Assembly (NCBI GenBank): GCA_964621905.1
Contig: CAZUNG010000012.1
Span: forward strand, 1-64,000
DNA from: Ruminococcus_G sp964621905
Lineage (GTDB): Bacteria; Bacillota; Clostridia; Lachnospirales; Lachnospiraceae
Direction of reading: 5' to 3'
DNA length: 64,000 nucleotides
Part shown: in pieces, positions 17,549-26,645 of the stretch
How positions within the stretch are numbered: the first letter of the stretch is position 1
Layout: every line of letters begins with the position of its first letter
The notes under the pieces: model-generated
What the model was told of the DNA's origin: nothing
What the model saw: the letters and a program-made list of their open reading frames with translations, nothing else
Database searches by the model: none
Program-made: the position numbers and the translations under genes

Positions 17549-17650
17549 CTAAGCAATCCAATGCACAATTCCATAAAAAAATTCAACCAGCACGACTCCA
17601 GTCAATGCCATAGACAACATACCTCCATATTCCTCCGCGATTTCTTTCAT
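17549..17650 (-). CDS. Tiny EYG membrane protein (33 aa)
   Basis: 33 residues: a start MKEIAEEYGGMLSMALTGVV with Glu7-Tyr8-Gly9, then one hydrophobic helix to the C-terminus. AAGGAGG lies 6 bp before the ATG, giving strong support for translation despite the small size. It sits between the TadB/C gene and the 50-residue pilin, with 11-26 bp spacers. Function unknown; the shared motif suggests a pilin-type subunit. Confidence 0.65.
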   Translation of the reverse strand: MKEIAEEYGGMLSMALTGVVLVEFFYGIVHWIA

Positions 17651-17676
17651 TATTGTCCTCCTTTCTTTACCATTCG

Positions 17677-19167
17677 TTAAGTCAGCGTCCCTGCTTTCAC
17701 TGTCAATACCACAATCAGCAGTATCATATCAGCCATCATTTTCACGGTTCCGGTTACCATCGGCAAATATACGAGCATTCCAATGCCGGCAAGCTTATCT
17801 TCATTTTGAATTCTTTCTGCTTTGTCCAAGAGAATATTATTTCTTTTGATCAGTGCATTCATCTGTATTTCCGCATTTCCTGTTCCAGTCTCATCCATGG
17901 CGTAAAGCATACGCATTGCCGTCTTAACATCAGGCAGATCAAAATCGTTCAGGAATCGCAGATATGGATAAACAGAACCCGGTTCTGCCTGCATCTCTAT
18001 GAGCAGATGACCGATCGCATCCTGCAGAACAACCGGAGCATTTTCCCTGGTCTCTTCGATCGACGTATATACGTTGTTTGTCTGGAGCAAAAGTACCAGT
18101 TCCATCACCCATCCCGGAAACACTTTCTGTATTTCCCTGATGGTACGCCGCCTTGCCGCTGCTACCTGCCGTCCAGGGCTTGTCAGAAACAAAACTGCCG
18201 TCACAAAGGATACCGCCGGTACCGCCATCTTCTCTGTCAAACACCAGCCGGCACTCCCCAGGATCAGAATACAGGCAGTTTTACGCACCGCCTTGCCCTG
18301 CATAATCTTCAGATCAGGATGCATAGCAGTCTCATAATCGCCCATAACTTTCTTCGGATCACTTTCACTCATTTCAGAAAACCAGGTTCCGCTCAATGTG
18401 TTCTGTGCGGCCGCTCCCATCAGGATTCCCCCTATCAGAAACAGACAGGTCACGGCCTGGCTGAACATCATCTTCTTAATGTCAAAGTTTTCCGGAATGA
18501 TGAAGGTGAGCAACGAGCAGATGACTGAAGAAAGGATGATCGAGATAAAAATCTTATTTTTCATACGCTTTTTATCCTGCTGAAGTTCATAGACACGTTC
18601 GATCCACATCCTTCTGTCCTCAAGCAAAATTTCCAGGGTCATTCTGTAATTGCCGCCGTATAATTCTACTTTTGTAAGAAATCTGTGTAATGTATTCATT
18701 CTGCCGCATCCGTATCCTTCTTCAATGATCTCAAATGCCTCCTCATACATTTCCGCTGACTCTCCTTTGTTGATACATGCAATTGCTTTTCGGATCCGGT
18801 CCCCCATATCTCCCTCCGGGAATACGAGTGCTGTCTCTTTTAGGCAGAACAGAATATTAGGCCTCTTTTGAAAAGAGAACATCATCTGCTCCAGATAATT
18901 GTTGACATCCGCAAATCTTTTCTGTTCATAGAGGCTGTGATATACGGAGAGTATTACTTTGGGCATGCAAATCAGTACACTCAACAGAACAGCTGCTATC
19001 AACACAATATACAGCTCGAACATTATACAGATTCCACCTGTCGCCGCAAACGCCAGCAGCATAAACTGCCAGAATCTGATAAGCGAAAACCGATAGCCAT
19101 ACCGGTTAATCTCAGCAACCATTTCCTTTGGCCGCCGCACCTTACGGTGCGGCTCCTTGTCTTTCAA
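17677..19167 (-). CDS. Fused TadB/TadC-like pilus platform protein
   Basis: 496 residues. Membrane segments near 25-75, around 220-265 and 295-335, and a final one at the C-terminus, with two cytoplasmic helical regions of GspF type (residues about 85-200 and 345-455, the second containing ELVLLLQTNNVYTSIEETRENAPVVL). The size and the two GspF-like halves suggest TadB and TadC combined in one chain. The start is TTG at 19167, because AGGAGG precedes it by 7 bp, whereas the GTG at 19185 overlaps that site. It directly follows the ATPase gene. Confidence 0.8.
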   Translation of the reverse strand: MKDKEPHRKVRRPKEMVAEINRYGYRFSLIRFWQFMLLAFAATGGICIMFELYIVLIAAVLLSVLICMPKVILSVYHSLYEQKRFADVNNYLEQMMFSFQKRPNILFCLKETALVFPEGDMGDRIRKAIACINKGESAEMYEEAFEIIEEGYGCGRMNTLHRFLTKVELYGGNYRMTLEILLEDRRMWIERVYELQQDKKRMKNKIFISIILSSVICSLLTFIIPENFDIKKMMFSQAVTCLFLIGGILMGAAAQNTLSGTWFSEMSESDPKKVMGDYETAMHPDLKIMQGKAVRKTACILILGSAGWCLTEKMAVPAVSFVTAVLFLTSPGRQVAAARRRTIREIQKVFPGWVMELVLLLQTNNVYTSIEETRENAPVVLQDAIGHLLIEMQAEPGSVYPYLRFLNDFDLPDVKTAMRMLYAMDETGTGNAEIQMNALIKRNNILLDKAERIQNEDKLAGIGMLVYLPMVTGTVKMMADMILLIVVLTVKAGTLT

Positions 19168-19185
19168 TCTTGTTCCTCCTCTCAC

Positions 19186-20223
19186 CTATAATGCAGAAAA
19201 CGGATCCCGAATCTTTGCGCGGGTAAACTTTCTGCTGAAACTACCCGGAATCTTACGATTCAGAATAATTCCGTCATCTACAAGCATCTGGATTTCATTT
19301 TTGGGGGATTCTCTGTTGAATAAACAGATTTGAGAGATGCAGCGATGGATCGTTCCATCCTGTGCTGCTTTTTTACTGATCAGTACACCTACATTGATAA
19401 AATTATAGATATCATTTTCCATTCGGGCCGCCGCCAAAGAGTCCTGCATCATATTTTCGATGCGGTCGGGTATATGCCTGACATCATCTGTATGCAGCGT
19501 CGTCAGCCCATGATGGCCTGTAGAAAACGCCTCCAGCAGATGTTTGACCTCCACGGAACGTGCCTCTGATAGCAGAATCCACTGCGGGAACTGTCTCAGG
19601 CATGCCTTAATAGCCTTTGTATAGGAAAATAAGTCCTCATGCACTTTAAGCTCTACACAATCTTTTCCGGGATTAATTGCACGATAATGAATCTCAAGAT
19701 TATCCTCGATTGTAATCACCCGCTCATGCGCAGGTATCCAGCGCGTCAGCCATTTCAGAAGTTCTGTTTTTCCTGAACCTGTCAGACCGCAGACAACGAT
19801 GTTGCAGTGCGCTGCAATGCAGTTTTTTAAAAAACACATAACTTCCGGGGAGCAGTATTTTTCTTTAGTCATCCGCTCTTCCGTCAGACGCTGAATTGGC
19901 GGGGACTTTCTGATCGACACCGCAGTTCCCGTATGGGCAATGCTTTCATGAATGACAGAAACCCTAAGGTCCTCCGTCTCCGCCTCGAGAAGGTTGTCCT
20001 GCGGATTGAAATTTGCAGAAACAGCATTCTTTATTCTCATGACAAACTGTTTCTCAAATTCTTTGTCAACCACGATGTCTGCCCGATATCGTCCTTTGGT
20101 GACATCATCCACCCACACATCCTGTCCGTTGTAATTGATATCCGTCACGTTATCATCACGGATAAATGGCAGCAATACTCCATAAGCTTCATCTGGTAAA
20201 TGCCAGTTACTGATTCTAGCCAT
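19186..20223 (-). CDS. TadA/CpaF pilus assembly ATPase
   Basis: 345 residues of the type II/IV secretion ATPase (VirB11/CpaF) family: N-terminal region with DNVTDINYNGQDVWVDD, then SIRKSPPIQRLT, Walker A VVCGLTGSGKTELLKWL, Asp box VITIEDNLEIHY, Walker B region QWILLSEARSVEVKHLLEAF with Glu, and His box TGHHGLTTLHTDD. It powers polymerisation of Flp-type pili. AAAGAGG precedes the ATG by 7 bp. It is the second structural gene after the 58-residue pilin, as in other Tad loci. Confidence 0.92.
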   Translation of the reverse strand: MARISNWHLPDEAYGVLLPFIRDDNVTDINYNGQDVWVDDVTKGRYRADIVVDKEFEKQFVMRIKNAVSANFNPQDNLLEAETEDLRVSVIHESIAHTGTAVSIRKSPPIQRLTEERMTKEKYCSPEVMCFLKNCIAAHCNIVVCGLTGSGKTELLKWLTRWIPAHERVITIEDNLEIHYRAINPGKDCVELKVHEDLFSYTKAIKACLRQFPQWILLSEARSVEVKHLLEAFSTGHHGLTTLHTDDVRHIPDRIENMMQDSLAAARMENDIYNFINVGVLISKKAAQDGTIHRCISQICLFNRESPKNEIQMLVDDGIILNRKIPGSFSRKFTRAKIRDPFSAL

Positions 20224-20303
20224 CTTTTAACCTCTTTACCACTCATTTTGAAGGACAGCCTGCGTCCTCCTTTTCATTCAGGGGGTCCGCCATCTTTTTT
20301 CAT

Positions 20304-20480
20304 CTAAAATCCGGATGGAACCGTAACGCCGGTCACTCCGGACTTCTCAATGAAATTGGCAATCGTAGCTTTTACAGCGCCGAGAATATATTCTCCAACC
20401 GGCGTGGCAGCTGTCGCAAACAGCAGAATAATGATCGCCGCTACGATAATTAAACCATATTCTCCTAAAAAATCTTTCAT
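20304..20480 (-). CDS. Flp-like major pilin candidate (58 aa)
   Basis: 58 residues: MKDFLGEYGLIIVAAIIILL, with Glu7-Tyr8-Gly9, followed by TPVGEYILGAVKATIANFIEKSG and a short Gly/Val tail. EYGLI plus the hydrophobic run is the Flp pilin signature, but the usual 20-30 residue leader with Gly before the cleavage site is missing. AAGGAGGAAG lies before the ATG. As the first gene upstream of the ATPase it is the best candidate for the main structural subunit. Confidence 0.8.
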   Translation of the reverse strand: MKDFLGEYGLIIVAAIIILLFATAATPVGEYILGAVKATIANFIEKSGVTGVTVPSGF

Positions 20481-20589
20481 TTCGTCTTCCTCCTTGATTT
20501 TTATTGAAGCCTTTTTCCTTGCTTCTGGATTCAGTATATCCGTTTCATACGCATTCAGCCAGAGGTGTTCTGAGGGTTTTCAGGGGATC

Positions 20590-21015
20590 TCAGGGACACT
20601 CCAAATCAAACTGGTCTTCTCCCTGCTCCAACACTTCTTTGATGATACCGAGTGCTTCTTTTCTTTTCACCTTTACATACTCATGACTGACATGCAGTTC
20701 ACTTTCTACCGTATACCACGTTTCTTTCCTGACATATAACCTGTTCATCAGTTCAAACATGGCATAGTCCAGCTGGTAAAAGGCTTCCCAGACGAGCAGA
20801 ATACGGCACTCCTCCAGCTCCAGCTCCTCCAGTGTTTTCTGCATCCGGCAGATTTGCTGCTTCATTACACAGCAATATCTCTCCTGCTCCTTTCCGCCTT
20901 TCATCTGATCCTCAAGAAATTTAAGATCCTCCTGAATGTGACTGCGTTTTACGGCAATATTGTGTATCATCTGCTTCTTATTTTTTAATATATCGGTAAT
21001 CGCTCTCTCCTGCAT
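20590..21015 (-). CDS. Putative HTH regulator of the Tad-like operon
   Basis: 141 residues, mostly helical, with a coiled-coil first half (KNKKQMIHNIAVKRSHIQEDL, several Leu/Glu heptads) and a likely helix-turn-helix near the C-terminus (YTVESELHVSHEYVKVKRKEALGI), similar to the DNA-binding part of sigma-like or ArpU-like proteins. An ATG at 21015 with GGAG 8 bp upstream is preferred over a TTG 48 bp further. It is transcribed in the same direction as, and 110 bp before, the Flp gene, suggesting control of the pilus operon. No firm family assignment. Confidence 0.55.
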   Translation of the reverse strand: MQERAITDILKNKKQMIHNIAVKRSHIQEDLKFLEDQMKGGKEQERYCCVMKQQICRMQKTLEELELEECRILLVWEAFYQLDYAMFELMNRLYVRKETWYTVESELHVSHEYVKVKRKEALGIIKEVLEQGEDQFDLECP

Positions 21016-21230
21016 ACTGCACACTCCGTTCTTACCTCTGCTCAAAATTATTTTTTTACGCAAAGATACCTGCAGGCATATTCATCACCTGCCTTTTTTT
21101 CGATTCAATTTGTTCTGCGGAAATATCCGGCCGAACAGCCGGGTTGAGATTTGTATAAGAAATTATAAGGGTATCCCCCCTGTTTGTCAATGCCCACATA
21201 GAGCACGACCGCATTCCGGGACATTAAAAA

Positions 21231-21253
21231 ACGGGCCGATAAAGATCGGCCCG
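21231..21253 (-). terminator. Terminator of the DUF1858 gene
   Basis: CGGGCCGAT and ATCGGCCCG pair around a 4-nt loop and are followed on the minus strand by TTTTTT, just after the stop at 21261. Confidence 0.9.
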
Positions 21254-21260
21254 CAGTGTT

Positions 21261-21464
21261 TTACGCTGATGCAAGAAAATCGTTGATCTGTTTTTCCAGA
21301 AGATCTGCATCCATTCCATGTACCATAGCCGCTTCTGCCAGGCTTTCTCCCTGTGCGGATGGGCATCCGATGCAATGCATGCCTGCTCTCATTAAAATCG
21401 CAGCAATATTAGGATTCAGCTGAAGAAGTTCGCCGATCAACATATCTTTATTAATCTTTGCCAT
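21261..21464 (-). CDS. DUF1858 domain protein
   Basis: 67 residues beginning MAKINKDMLIGELLQLNPN, with the motif MRAGMHCIGCPSAQGESLAEAA, characteristic of small DUF1858 proteins (ScdA N-terminus-like, hybrid-cluster-protein associated). The CxxC suggests metal or redox chemistry; the reaction is not established. AAGGAGGAAA lies 6-7 bp before the chosen ATG at 21464; an ATG 21 bp further upstream overlaps that site. It is divergent from the ferredoxin gene. Confidence 0.85.
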   Translation of the reverse strand: MAKINKDMLIGELLQLNPNIAAILMRAGMHCIGCPSAQGESLAEAAMVHGMDADLLEKQINDFLASA

Positions 21465-21595
21465 GATAAATTTCCTCCTTATCATTCAACCATAATGGCT
21501 ATTATCTGTCTGTACAGCTCATTATAATACCTTTTTACCCGAAAAACAACTAAAAACTGAAGAAAAACTCTGGTAAATTGTTTAGAATTTAATAC

Positions 21596-21624
21596 TTGTA
21601 TTCTTTCAGAAGATATATTAAAAT
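21596..21624 (+). promoter_or_regulatory. Promoter of the ferredoxin gene
   Basis: TTGTAT at 21596-21601 and TAAAAT at 21619-21624 are 17 bp apart, about 50 bp before the ferredoxin start. Confidence 0.45.
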
Positions 21625-21675
21625 GTGCTTAGACCCAGAGATGGGGAATCGTAAAATAAGAGGAGGATAAATGTT

Positions 21676-21846
21676 ATGGCATATGTAATTTCTGATGCAT
21701 GTGTAAGCTGCGGATCATGCGAAAGCGAGTGCCCGGTAGGCGCTATCACACAGGGCGATACTCAGTATGAAATCGATCCTAATACATGTGTAGACTGCGG
21801 AACATGCGCTGGTGCATGTCCTACAGACGCTATTTCAGCTGAATAA
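21676..21846 (+). CDS. 2[4Fe-4S] ferredoxin
   Basis: 56 residues of the clostridial ferredoxin type with two motifs, CVSCGSCESECP and CVDCGTCAGACP, each binding a 4Fe-4S cluster. It is a low-potential electron carrier in the cytoplasm (pyruvate:ferredoxin oxidoreductase, hydrogenase, Rnf partners). AGGAGG lies 9 bp before the ATG, and an out-of-frame ATG lies in between. It is a single-gene unit with its own promoter and terminator. Confidence 0.95.
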   Translation: MAYVISDACVSCGSCESECPVGAITQGDTQYEIDPNTCVDCGTCAGACPTDAISAE

Positions 21847-21854
21847 TGACATAT

Positions 21855-21891
21855 AAAAAACTGCTCGGCCATCTGGTCTGGGCAGTTTTTT
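21855..21891. terminator. Bidirectional terminator
   Basis: AAAAAACTGC and GCAGTTTTTT form the arms between the ferredoxin stop and the convergent MerR gene; A/T runs on both sides allow termination both ways. Confidence 0.8.
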
Positions 21892-21897
21892 ATGTAG

Positions 21898-22455
21898 TCA
21901 GCTCTTTGCCGGCTTTGTAAATTTCTTTTTTCGCTTCTTCCCCTGTTCTTTTGTGGCTGCAACCATACGCCTGGAATACTGATGATGGCGAATCGCCGCA
22001 TCCAGTCTCTTGTAACGGTCTTCCTGATGATCCATATCCTTAATCTGTGTCAGAAGACGGTCCAGAATTTGGTAAAACTCCTGCTTTTTATCAGGCGTTT
22101 CTTCTTCTTTGCGTTTGGAAATTTCCTTTTTCTTCTCGGTTTCCGGTTCTTTTTTCTGCGAATTTTTCTCAATAACCCTTTTTTCCGCAACTGTCTCAGA
22201 TTTCTTGGACGCATTTGCATATAGTTCACGCCGAAGCCCCGGTACCAGTTCTTTAATGGTCTTTAACTGAAACCCTTTTTTCTTAAGTTCTTTAATGCTC
22301 AGAAAAATCTGAATATCTTCTCTGGTGTAGTAACGATGTCCCATTTCATTCCTTGCGATTGGAAGAGCAAGCTCCTCCTCCCAGTAACGCAGCACGTGGG
22401 TCTCCACATCCACCATTCTGGCCGCTTCAGAAATCAGAAATCTGGTTTCACTCAT
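21898..22455 (-). CDS. MerR-family regulator with charged tail
   Basis: 185 residues. A MerR-type winged helix at 1-70 (FLISEAARMVDVETHVLRYW ... GHRYYTREDIQIFLSIKELKKKGF), a Lys/Glu-rich linker (about 90-125), a short helix (QEFYQILDRLLTQIKD) and a very basic C-terminus (KKRKKKFTKPAKS). The extension replaces the effector domain of typical MerR proteins, as in RacA-like proteins that tie DNA to other structures. Function is not clear from context; the next gene is dnaB. Confidence 0.75.
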   Translation of the reverse strand: MSETRFLISEAARMVDVETHVLRYWEEELALPIARNEMGHRYYTREDIQIFLSIKELKKKGFQLKTIKELVPGLRRELYANASKKSETVAEKRVIEKNSQKKEPETEKKKEISKRKEEETPDKKQEFYQILDRLLTQIKDMDHQEDRYKRLDAAIRHHQYSRRMVAATKEQGKKRKKKFTKPAKS

Positions 22456-22586
22456 ATACTTACCCCTTTATGCTTAAGCTTCAATTTTATTATAGCATTC
22501 AGGGATACAATTGCAACGAAAAGACATCGACGAATTCCGACATGCCTGTCCTTCTTCACAGCAGAATGTTCCGTTTATATACGCCA

Positions 22587-23915
22587 CTACTTTTTCCAGT
22601 TTACAAACCGTGTATATTCCGGCATCCAAACCAGATTCACCGTGCCGATCGGACCATTCCTCTGCTTCGCGATAATAATCTCTGCAACATTCGGGTTCTC
22701 TGTATCTTTGTTATAATAGTCATCACGATAGATAAACATTACGACATCGGCATCCTGCTCTATTGCCCCGGATTCACGCAGATCTGACAGCATTGGCCGT
22801 TTGTCATCCCGCTTCTCAACCGCACGGCTCAGCTGTGACAGAGCCACAACAGGCACACTCAGTTCACGTGCGAGCGACTTCAGCGAACGGGAAATATCAG
22901 AGATCTCCTGCTGTCTGGAATCACTCTTTCCGCTGCCGCTCATCAGCTGCAGGTAGTCAATAATGATAATTCCCAGATTATGTTCAAGTTTGAACTTTCT
23001 GCACTTTGAGCGCATCTCAGAGATCGAGATACCGGGTGTATCTTCAATGATCAGATTGGAATTTCCAATAACGCCGGCACCTTCAATCAGTTTTGCCCAG
23101 TCCTCATCTTTCAAATTACCGGTACGAATACTCTGAGAATCCACTCTTGATTCCAACGAAAACAGACGGTTCACCAACTGTTCTCTGGACATTTCCAGAC
23201 TGAAAATGGCTACCGTCAGATCTTTTTTAAACGCCATATACTGGGCAATATTCAATACAAACGCCGTCTTTCCCATTGATGGACGCGCTGCGACCAGAAT
23301 AAAGTCAGACGGCTGGAATCCGGAAGTCTTATAATCAAGATCCACAAAGCCTGTCGGAAGTCCGGTCACACTGCCTTTCGTTCTGGACGCCTTCTCAATC
23401 GTATCCAAAGCATTCAGTACAACCTGCCGAATAGGAACAAACTCCCCGCTGTTTCGTTTCTGAAGGAGTTCAAACATGCGTTTCTCCGCATCCTCCATGA
23501 TATCTTCCACTTTATCGTTGTTCAAATAGCAGGCATTTGAAATCTCTTCATTGACTTTGATCAGCCGCCGAAGCATAGCCTTATCCTTTACGATTCCGGC
23601 ATAATATTTCACGTTTGCCGATGTCGGCACCGCAGCGAGCACATCCCGCACAAATTCCATACTGCTGATCTCAGGCGGAACGTCTTTCTCCTGCAGCCTG
23701 TTCTGCAGTGTCACTGGGTCCACCGGCTTGCCTTCATTAAAAAGCTCCTGCATCGCTTCAAATACCACTTTATACTGATGCTGATAAAAATCATCACCGG
23801 TCAGTATCTCCGACGCCACCAAAATAGCTTCCCGGTCCATCAGCATGGAACCGATCACAGACTGCTCCGCCTCTGTGCTGTGAGGCAGTATTCTTTTGAT
23901 AAGCGCTTCTTCCAC
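22587..23915 (-). CDS. dnaB: Replicative DNA helicase DnaB
   Basis: 442 residues. The N-terminal primase-interacting domain (PHSTEAEQSVIGSMLMD) and RecA-like core with Walker A ARPSMGKTAF (about 210-219), Walker B region IIIIDYLQLMSG and the QLSRAVEKR loop. It unwinds DNA at the fork as a hexamer. The gene lies 11 bp after rplI, the common rplI-dnaB linkage of Firmicutes. No intein or frameshift. Confidence 0.97.
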   Translation of the reverse strand: MEEALIKRILPHSTEAEQSVIGSMLMDREAILVASEILTGDDFYQHQYKVVFEAMQELFNEGKPVDPVTLQNRLQEKDVPPEISSMEFVRDVLAAVPTSANVKYYAGIVKDKAMLRRLIKVNEEISNACYLNNDKVEDIMEDAEKRMFELLQKRNSGEFVPIRQVVLNALDTIEKASRTKGSVTGLPTGFVDLDYKTSGFQPSDFILVAARPSMGKTAFVLNIAQYMAFKKDLTVAIFSLEMSREQLVNRLFSLESRVDSQSIRTGNLKDEDWAKLIEGAGVIGNSNLIIEDTPGISISEMRSKCRKFKLEHNLGIIIIDYLQLMSGSGKSDSRQQEISDISRSLKSLARELSVPVVALSQLSRAVEKRDDKRPMLSDLRESGAIEQDADVVMFIYRDDYYNKDTENPNVAEIIIAKQRNGPIGTVNLVWMPEYTRFVNWKK

Positions 23916-23926
23916 GCGATTTCCTC

Positions 23927-24373
23927 CTAAGCTTCTTTTACCACTACTTTCAATTCTGCGCTTACTTTCGGGTGCAGACGCAGCGGAACCATGGTGGTTC
24001 CCAGTTCACGAATCGGACTGTTCAGCTGCATTTTTTTCTTGTCAAGATCATAACCCAGCTGTTCTTTTGCCGCTTCTGCGATTTCTTTTGCAGACACAGA
24101 GCCAAAGGTTTTTCCGCCTTCACCCACCTTAAGGGAGACCGTCACTTCTTTTGCTTCCAATTCTTCCTTAAACTGCCGGGCTGCCTCCAGATTCTCTTTT
24201 GCAATCTTATCATCATGTGCTTTCGCAAGCTTCAGATCATTCATATTCTTGGATGTCGCTTCCAGTCCCAGCTTTTTGGGCAGCAGCATATTTCTTGCAT
24301 ATCCATCACTTACATTAACGACTTCTCCTTTTTTTCCTAATGCTTTTACATCTTCAAGTAATATTACTTTCAT
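23927..24373 (-). CDS. rplI: Ribosomal protein bL9
   Basis: 148 residues beginning MKVILLEDVKALGKKGEVVNVSDGYARNMLLPK, the conserved N-terminal rRNA-binding domain, then the long connecting helix and the C-terminal domain. The ATG overlaps the gdpP stop in ATGA, so translation is coupled. Confidence 0.97.
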   Translation of the reverse strand: MKVILLEDVKALGKKGEVVNVSDGYARNMLLPKKLGLEATSKNMNDLKLAKAHDDKIAKENLEAARQFKEELEAKEVTVSLKVGEGGKTFGSVSAKEIAEAAKEQLGYDLDKKKMQLNSPIRELGTTMVPLRLHPKVSAELKVVVKEA

Positions 24374-26424
24374 CAGATATCTCCTCCGTCTATCATTTCC
24401 TGTAATGTCTGTTTCAGGTAATCAATGGCCTCCCTGACTGTATACCCTTTCAGCTGCGAGCCTGCAATATTCAGATGCCCGCCGCCGCCCATACGCTCCA
24501 TAATGATCTGTACGTTAACTTCATCTATGGCACGGGCACTGATATAAATCATATCTTTATAATCCGTCAGCACAAAAGATGCCTTGACACCAACGATATT
24601 CAGCAGTTCATTTGCCGCCTGAGCCCCCACGACTGTCGGACTCTCGAGTCCGTCCGTTGGACATACGGAAATAGCGTAACATTTTCTGAAAAGCTCCGCA
24701 TTGCGGATAGCTTCACCCCGTGCGCGGTAATCTTCCGCATTCTCACGGAACAGCTTGCGGACTCGCGTCACATCCGCACCGCACCGACGCAGAAAGGCCG
24801 CAGCCTCAAAGGTACGAACGCCTGTTTTTGTCATAAAGTTATTCGTATCAATCATAATCCCCGCGTAGATACTGTCCGCTTCAATATTGCGGATTCTTAT
24901 GCCGTCTGCGAAATACTGGAGCACCTCCGCTACCATCTCACACGCAGAAGACGCATACGGTTCAATATAAGAAAGTACTGCATTTCTGATGACCTCACTG
25001 CTCTGACGGTGATGGTCAAGCACCACAATGGTCTTTGTCATGGAAAGCAATTCTTCACACTCGGAATAGCTTGGCCGGTTGGTATCAACAACAACCAGGA
25101 CCGTATTATCATCTGTGATATCTTTCGCCTCATGGCTGTTCACAAACATATGTGGATCATAATCGGGATTATTGATAAATTCGTCCATCAGCGGTCTTAT
25201 GGAAGAAGTTGCATTATTGATGACGATATAAGCCTTCTTGTTCAGCGTTTTTGCAGCGCGGTAAATGCCAATAGCAGCTCCAAATGTATCAACATCCGTG
25301 ATCTTATGGCCCATGACAACGACATTGTCTTTCTGGCTCATAAACTCTTTGAGTGCATGCGCTTTGACACGCGCTTTAACGCGTGTTGTTTTTTCTACCA
25401 TCTGCGATTTTCCGCCGTAATAAGAGATCTGGTCTCCATCTTTAATCACAACCTGATCCCCGCCGCGGCCAAGTGCAAGCTCAATTGCAACACGTGCATA
25501 TTCCGCTGTCTGGGCATAAGTATCAGCATGCGCACCAAGTCCCATGCTGATAGTCACTGACATTTCGTTGCCTATGTTAACGTTTTTAATATCCTCCAGA
25601 ATATTGAATTTCTGTTCTTTCAGCTGTTCCATGGAACCCCGCCGCATGACAAGAAAATACTTATCCTTTTCCAGACGTTTGACAACTCCATCAACAGCAG
25701 AAAAATATTTTGTAATCTTACGTTCAATCAGCGCTGTCAGAAGTGATCTGCGGACCTCTTCCACACTGTCCGTCGCTTCTTCATAATTGTCCAGATACAG
25801 CAGACCGGATACCAGTTTTTCTTCTTCATTTTTGCGGATATACTCATTCAGTTCCGTTACATCATACATGTAAAGGCCAATGAGACAGTTATCCTGCATC
25901 TCCTCAGTATCCACAAGCTTTGAATTCTGAAGGAGTCCGTCAATACTAATGCGCTGCAGTTTTACCCGGAAACTCTGGCTTCCGTAACTGATCTCCGCTT
26001 CCTTGATTTCATCCTCTTCGCCCGGCAGAATGTCCTGCGTAATCTCTGACATGACATTCGTGATGGATTTGTGATACTTCTTGTCTTTTCCCGTCAGTTT
26101 GGAAAAAGACTTGTTCAGCCACATGACTTTTCCATCTGCATCCAGAACAGCGAACGGAATGGCGAAATCACGCATCAGGTTTTTCTGAATCTGACCGTAT
26201 TGCGTGGCAAATGTGATCAGTTCATTCAGAATAATGGGCCGGTTATGAAAATACAAAATCACCACAATCGCAATGTAAACTGCCACGAAAAAACTGACCA
26301 GTGTCCCGGCCTTCACATTGATAAAATACACGGCGATATTCATAATCATCAATAAAACGCTGAGTGTTATCGGCCAATTCAGATAAGATTTCAGCGGCCC
26401 TGAAAGTTTTATTCTACCATTCAT
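24373..26424 (-). CDS. gdpP: c-di-AMP phosphodiesterase GdpP
   Basis: 683 residues. Two membrane helices (about 15-60), a PAS-like domain (about 85-190), a degenerate GGDEF domain (about 205-330), then DHH/DHHA1 with GHKITDVD (372-379), VVDTNRPS, LDHHRQ (His471-His472) and GGGGHLNIAG near the C-terminus. It hydrolyses cyclic di-AMP to pApA, controlling envelope and osmotic homeostasis. The degenerate GGDEF lacks a GGDEF motif, normal for this family. It forms an operon with rplI and dnaB. Confidence 0.95.
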   Translation of the reverse strand: MNGRIKLSGPLKSYLNWPITLSVLLMIMNIAVYFINVKAGTLVSFFVAVYIAIVVILYFHNRPIILNELITFATQYGQIQKNLMRDFAIPFAVLDADGKVMWLNKSFSKLTGKDKKYHKSITNVMSEITQDILPGEEDEIKEAEISYGSQSFRVKLQRISIDGLLQNSKLVDTEEMQDNCLIGLYMYDVTELNEYIRKNEEEKLVSGLLYLDNYEEATDSVEEVRRSLLTALIERKITKYFSAVDGVVKRLEKDKYFLVMRRGSMEQLKEQKFNILEDIKNVNIGNEMSVTISMGLGAHADTYAQTAEYARVAIELALGRGGDQVVIKDGDQISYYGGKSQMVEKTTRVKARVKAHALKEFMSQKDNVVVMGHKITDVDTFGAAIGIYRAAKTLNKKAYIVINNATSSIRPLMDEFINNPDYDPHMFVNSHEAKDITDDNTVLVVVDTNRPSYSECEELLSMTKTIVVLDHHRQSSEVIRNAVLSYIEPYASSACEMVAEVLQYFADGIRIRNIEADSIYAGIMIDTNNFMTKTGVRTFEAAAFLRRCGADVTRVRKLFRENAEDYRARGEAIRNAELFRKCYAISVCPTDGLESPTVVGAQAANELLNIVGVKASFVLTDYKDMIYISARAIDEVNVQIIMERMGGGGHLNIAGSQLKGYTVREAIDYLKQTLQEMIDGGDI

Positions 26425-26588
26425 ACCTTTTACCTATTGTAATTTTTCCCATAGATTAAAATTTTGTAATAGCGTTTCTGTTATATTATATCATTTTTCC
26501 GCCAAATAAAAAAGCCTTTTTTCTCGCCGCCTCTGCTCCTATAATTAGGGATACAAAAATTTGAGTTTTTAAAAAGAGGTATTGGTAT

Positions 26589-26645
26589 ATGAACACTGTC
26601 ATTGAAAAATTTCTGATGATAAACAGGACCGCCGCAGAAAACTGA
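26589..26645 (+). CDS. Possible 18-residue small protein
   Basis: MNTVIEKFLMINRTAAEN. AGAGG lies 11 bp before the ATG and a TATAAT is seen near 26538. The last eight codons form the left arm of the 54-bp palindrome and the stop is inside it, so it could be a leader peptide or a chance ORF. No similarity known to me. Confidence 0.3.
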   Translation: MNTVIEKFLMINRTAAEN

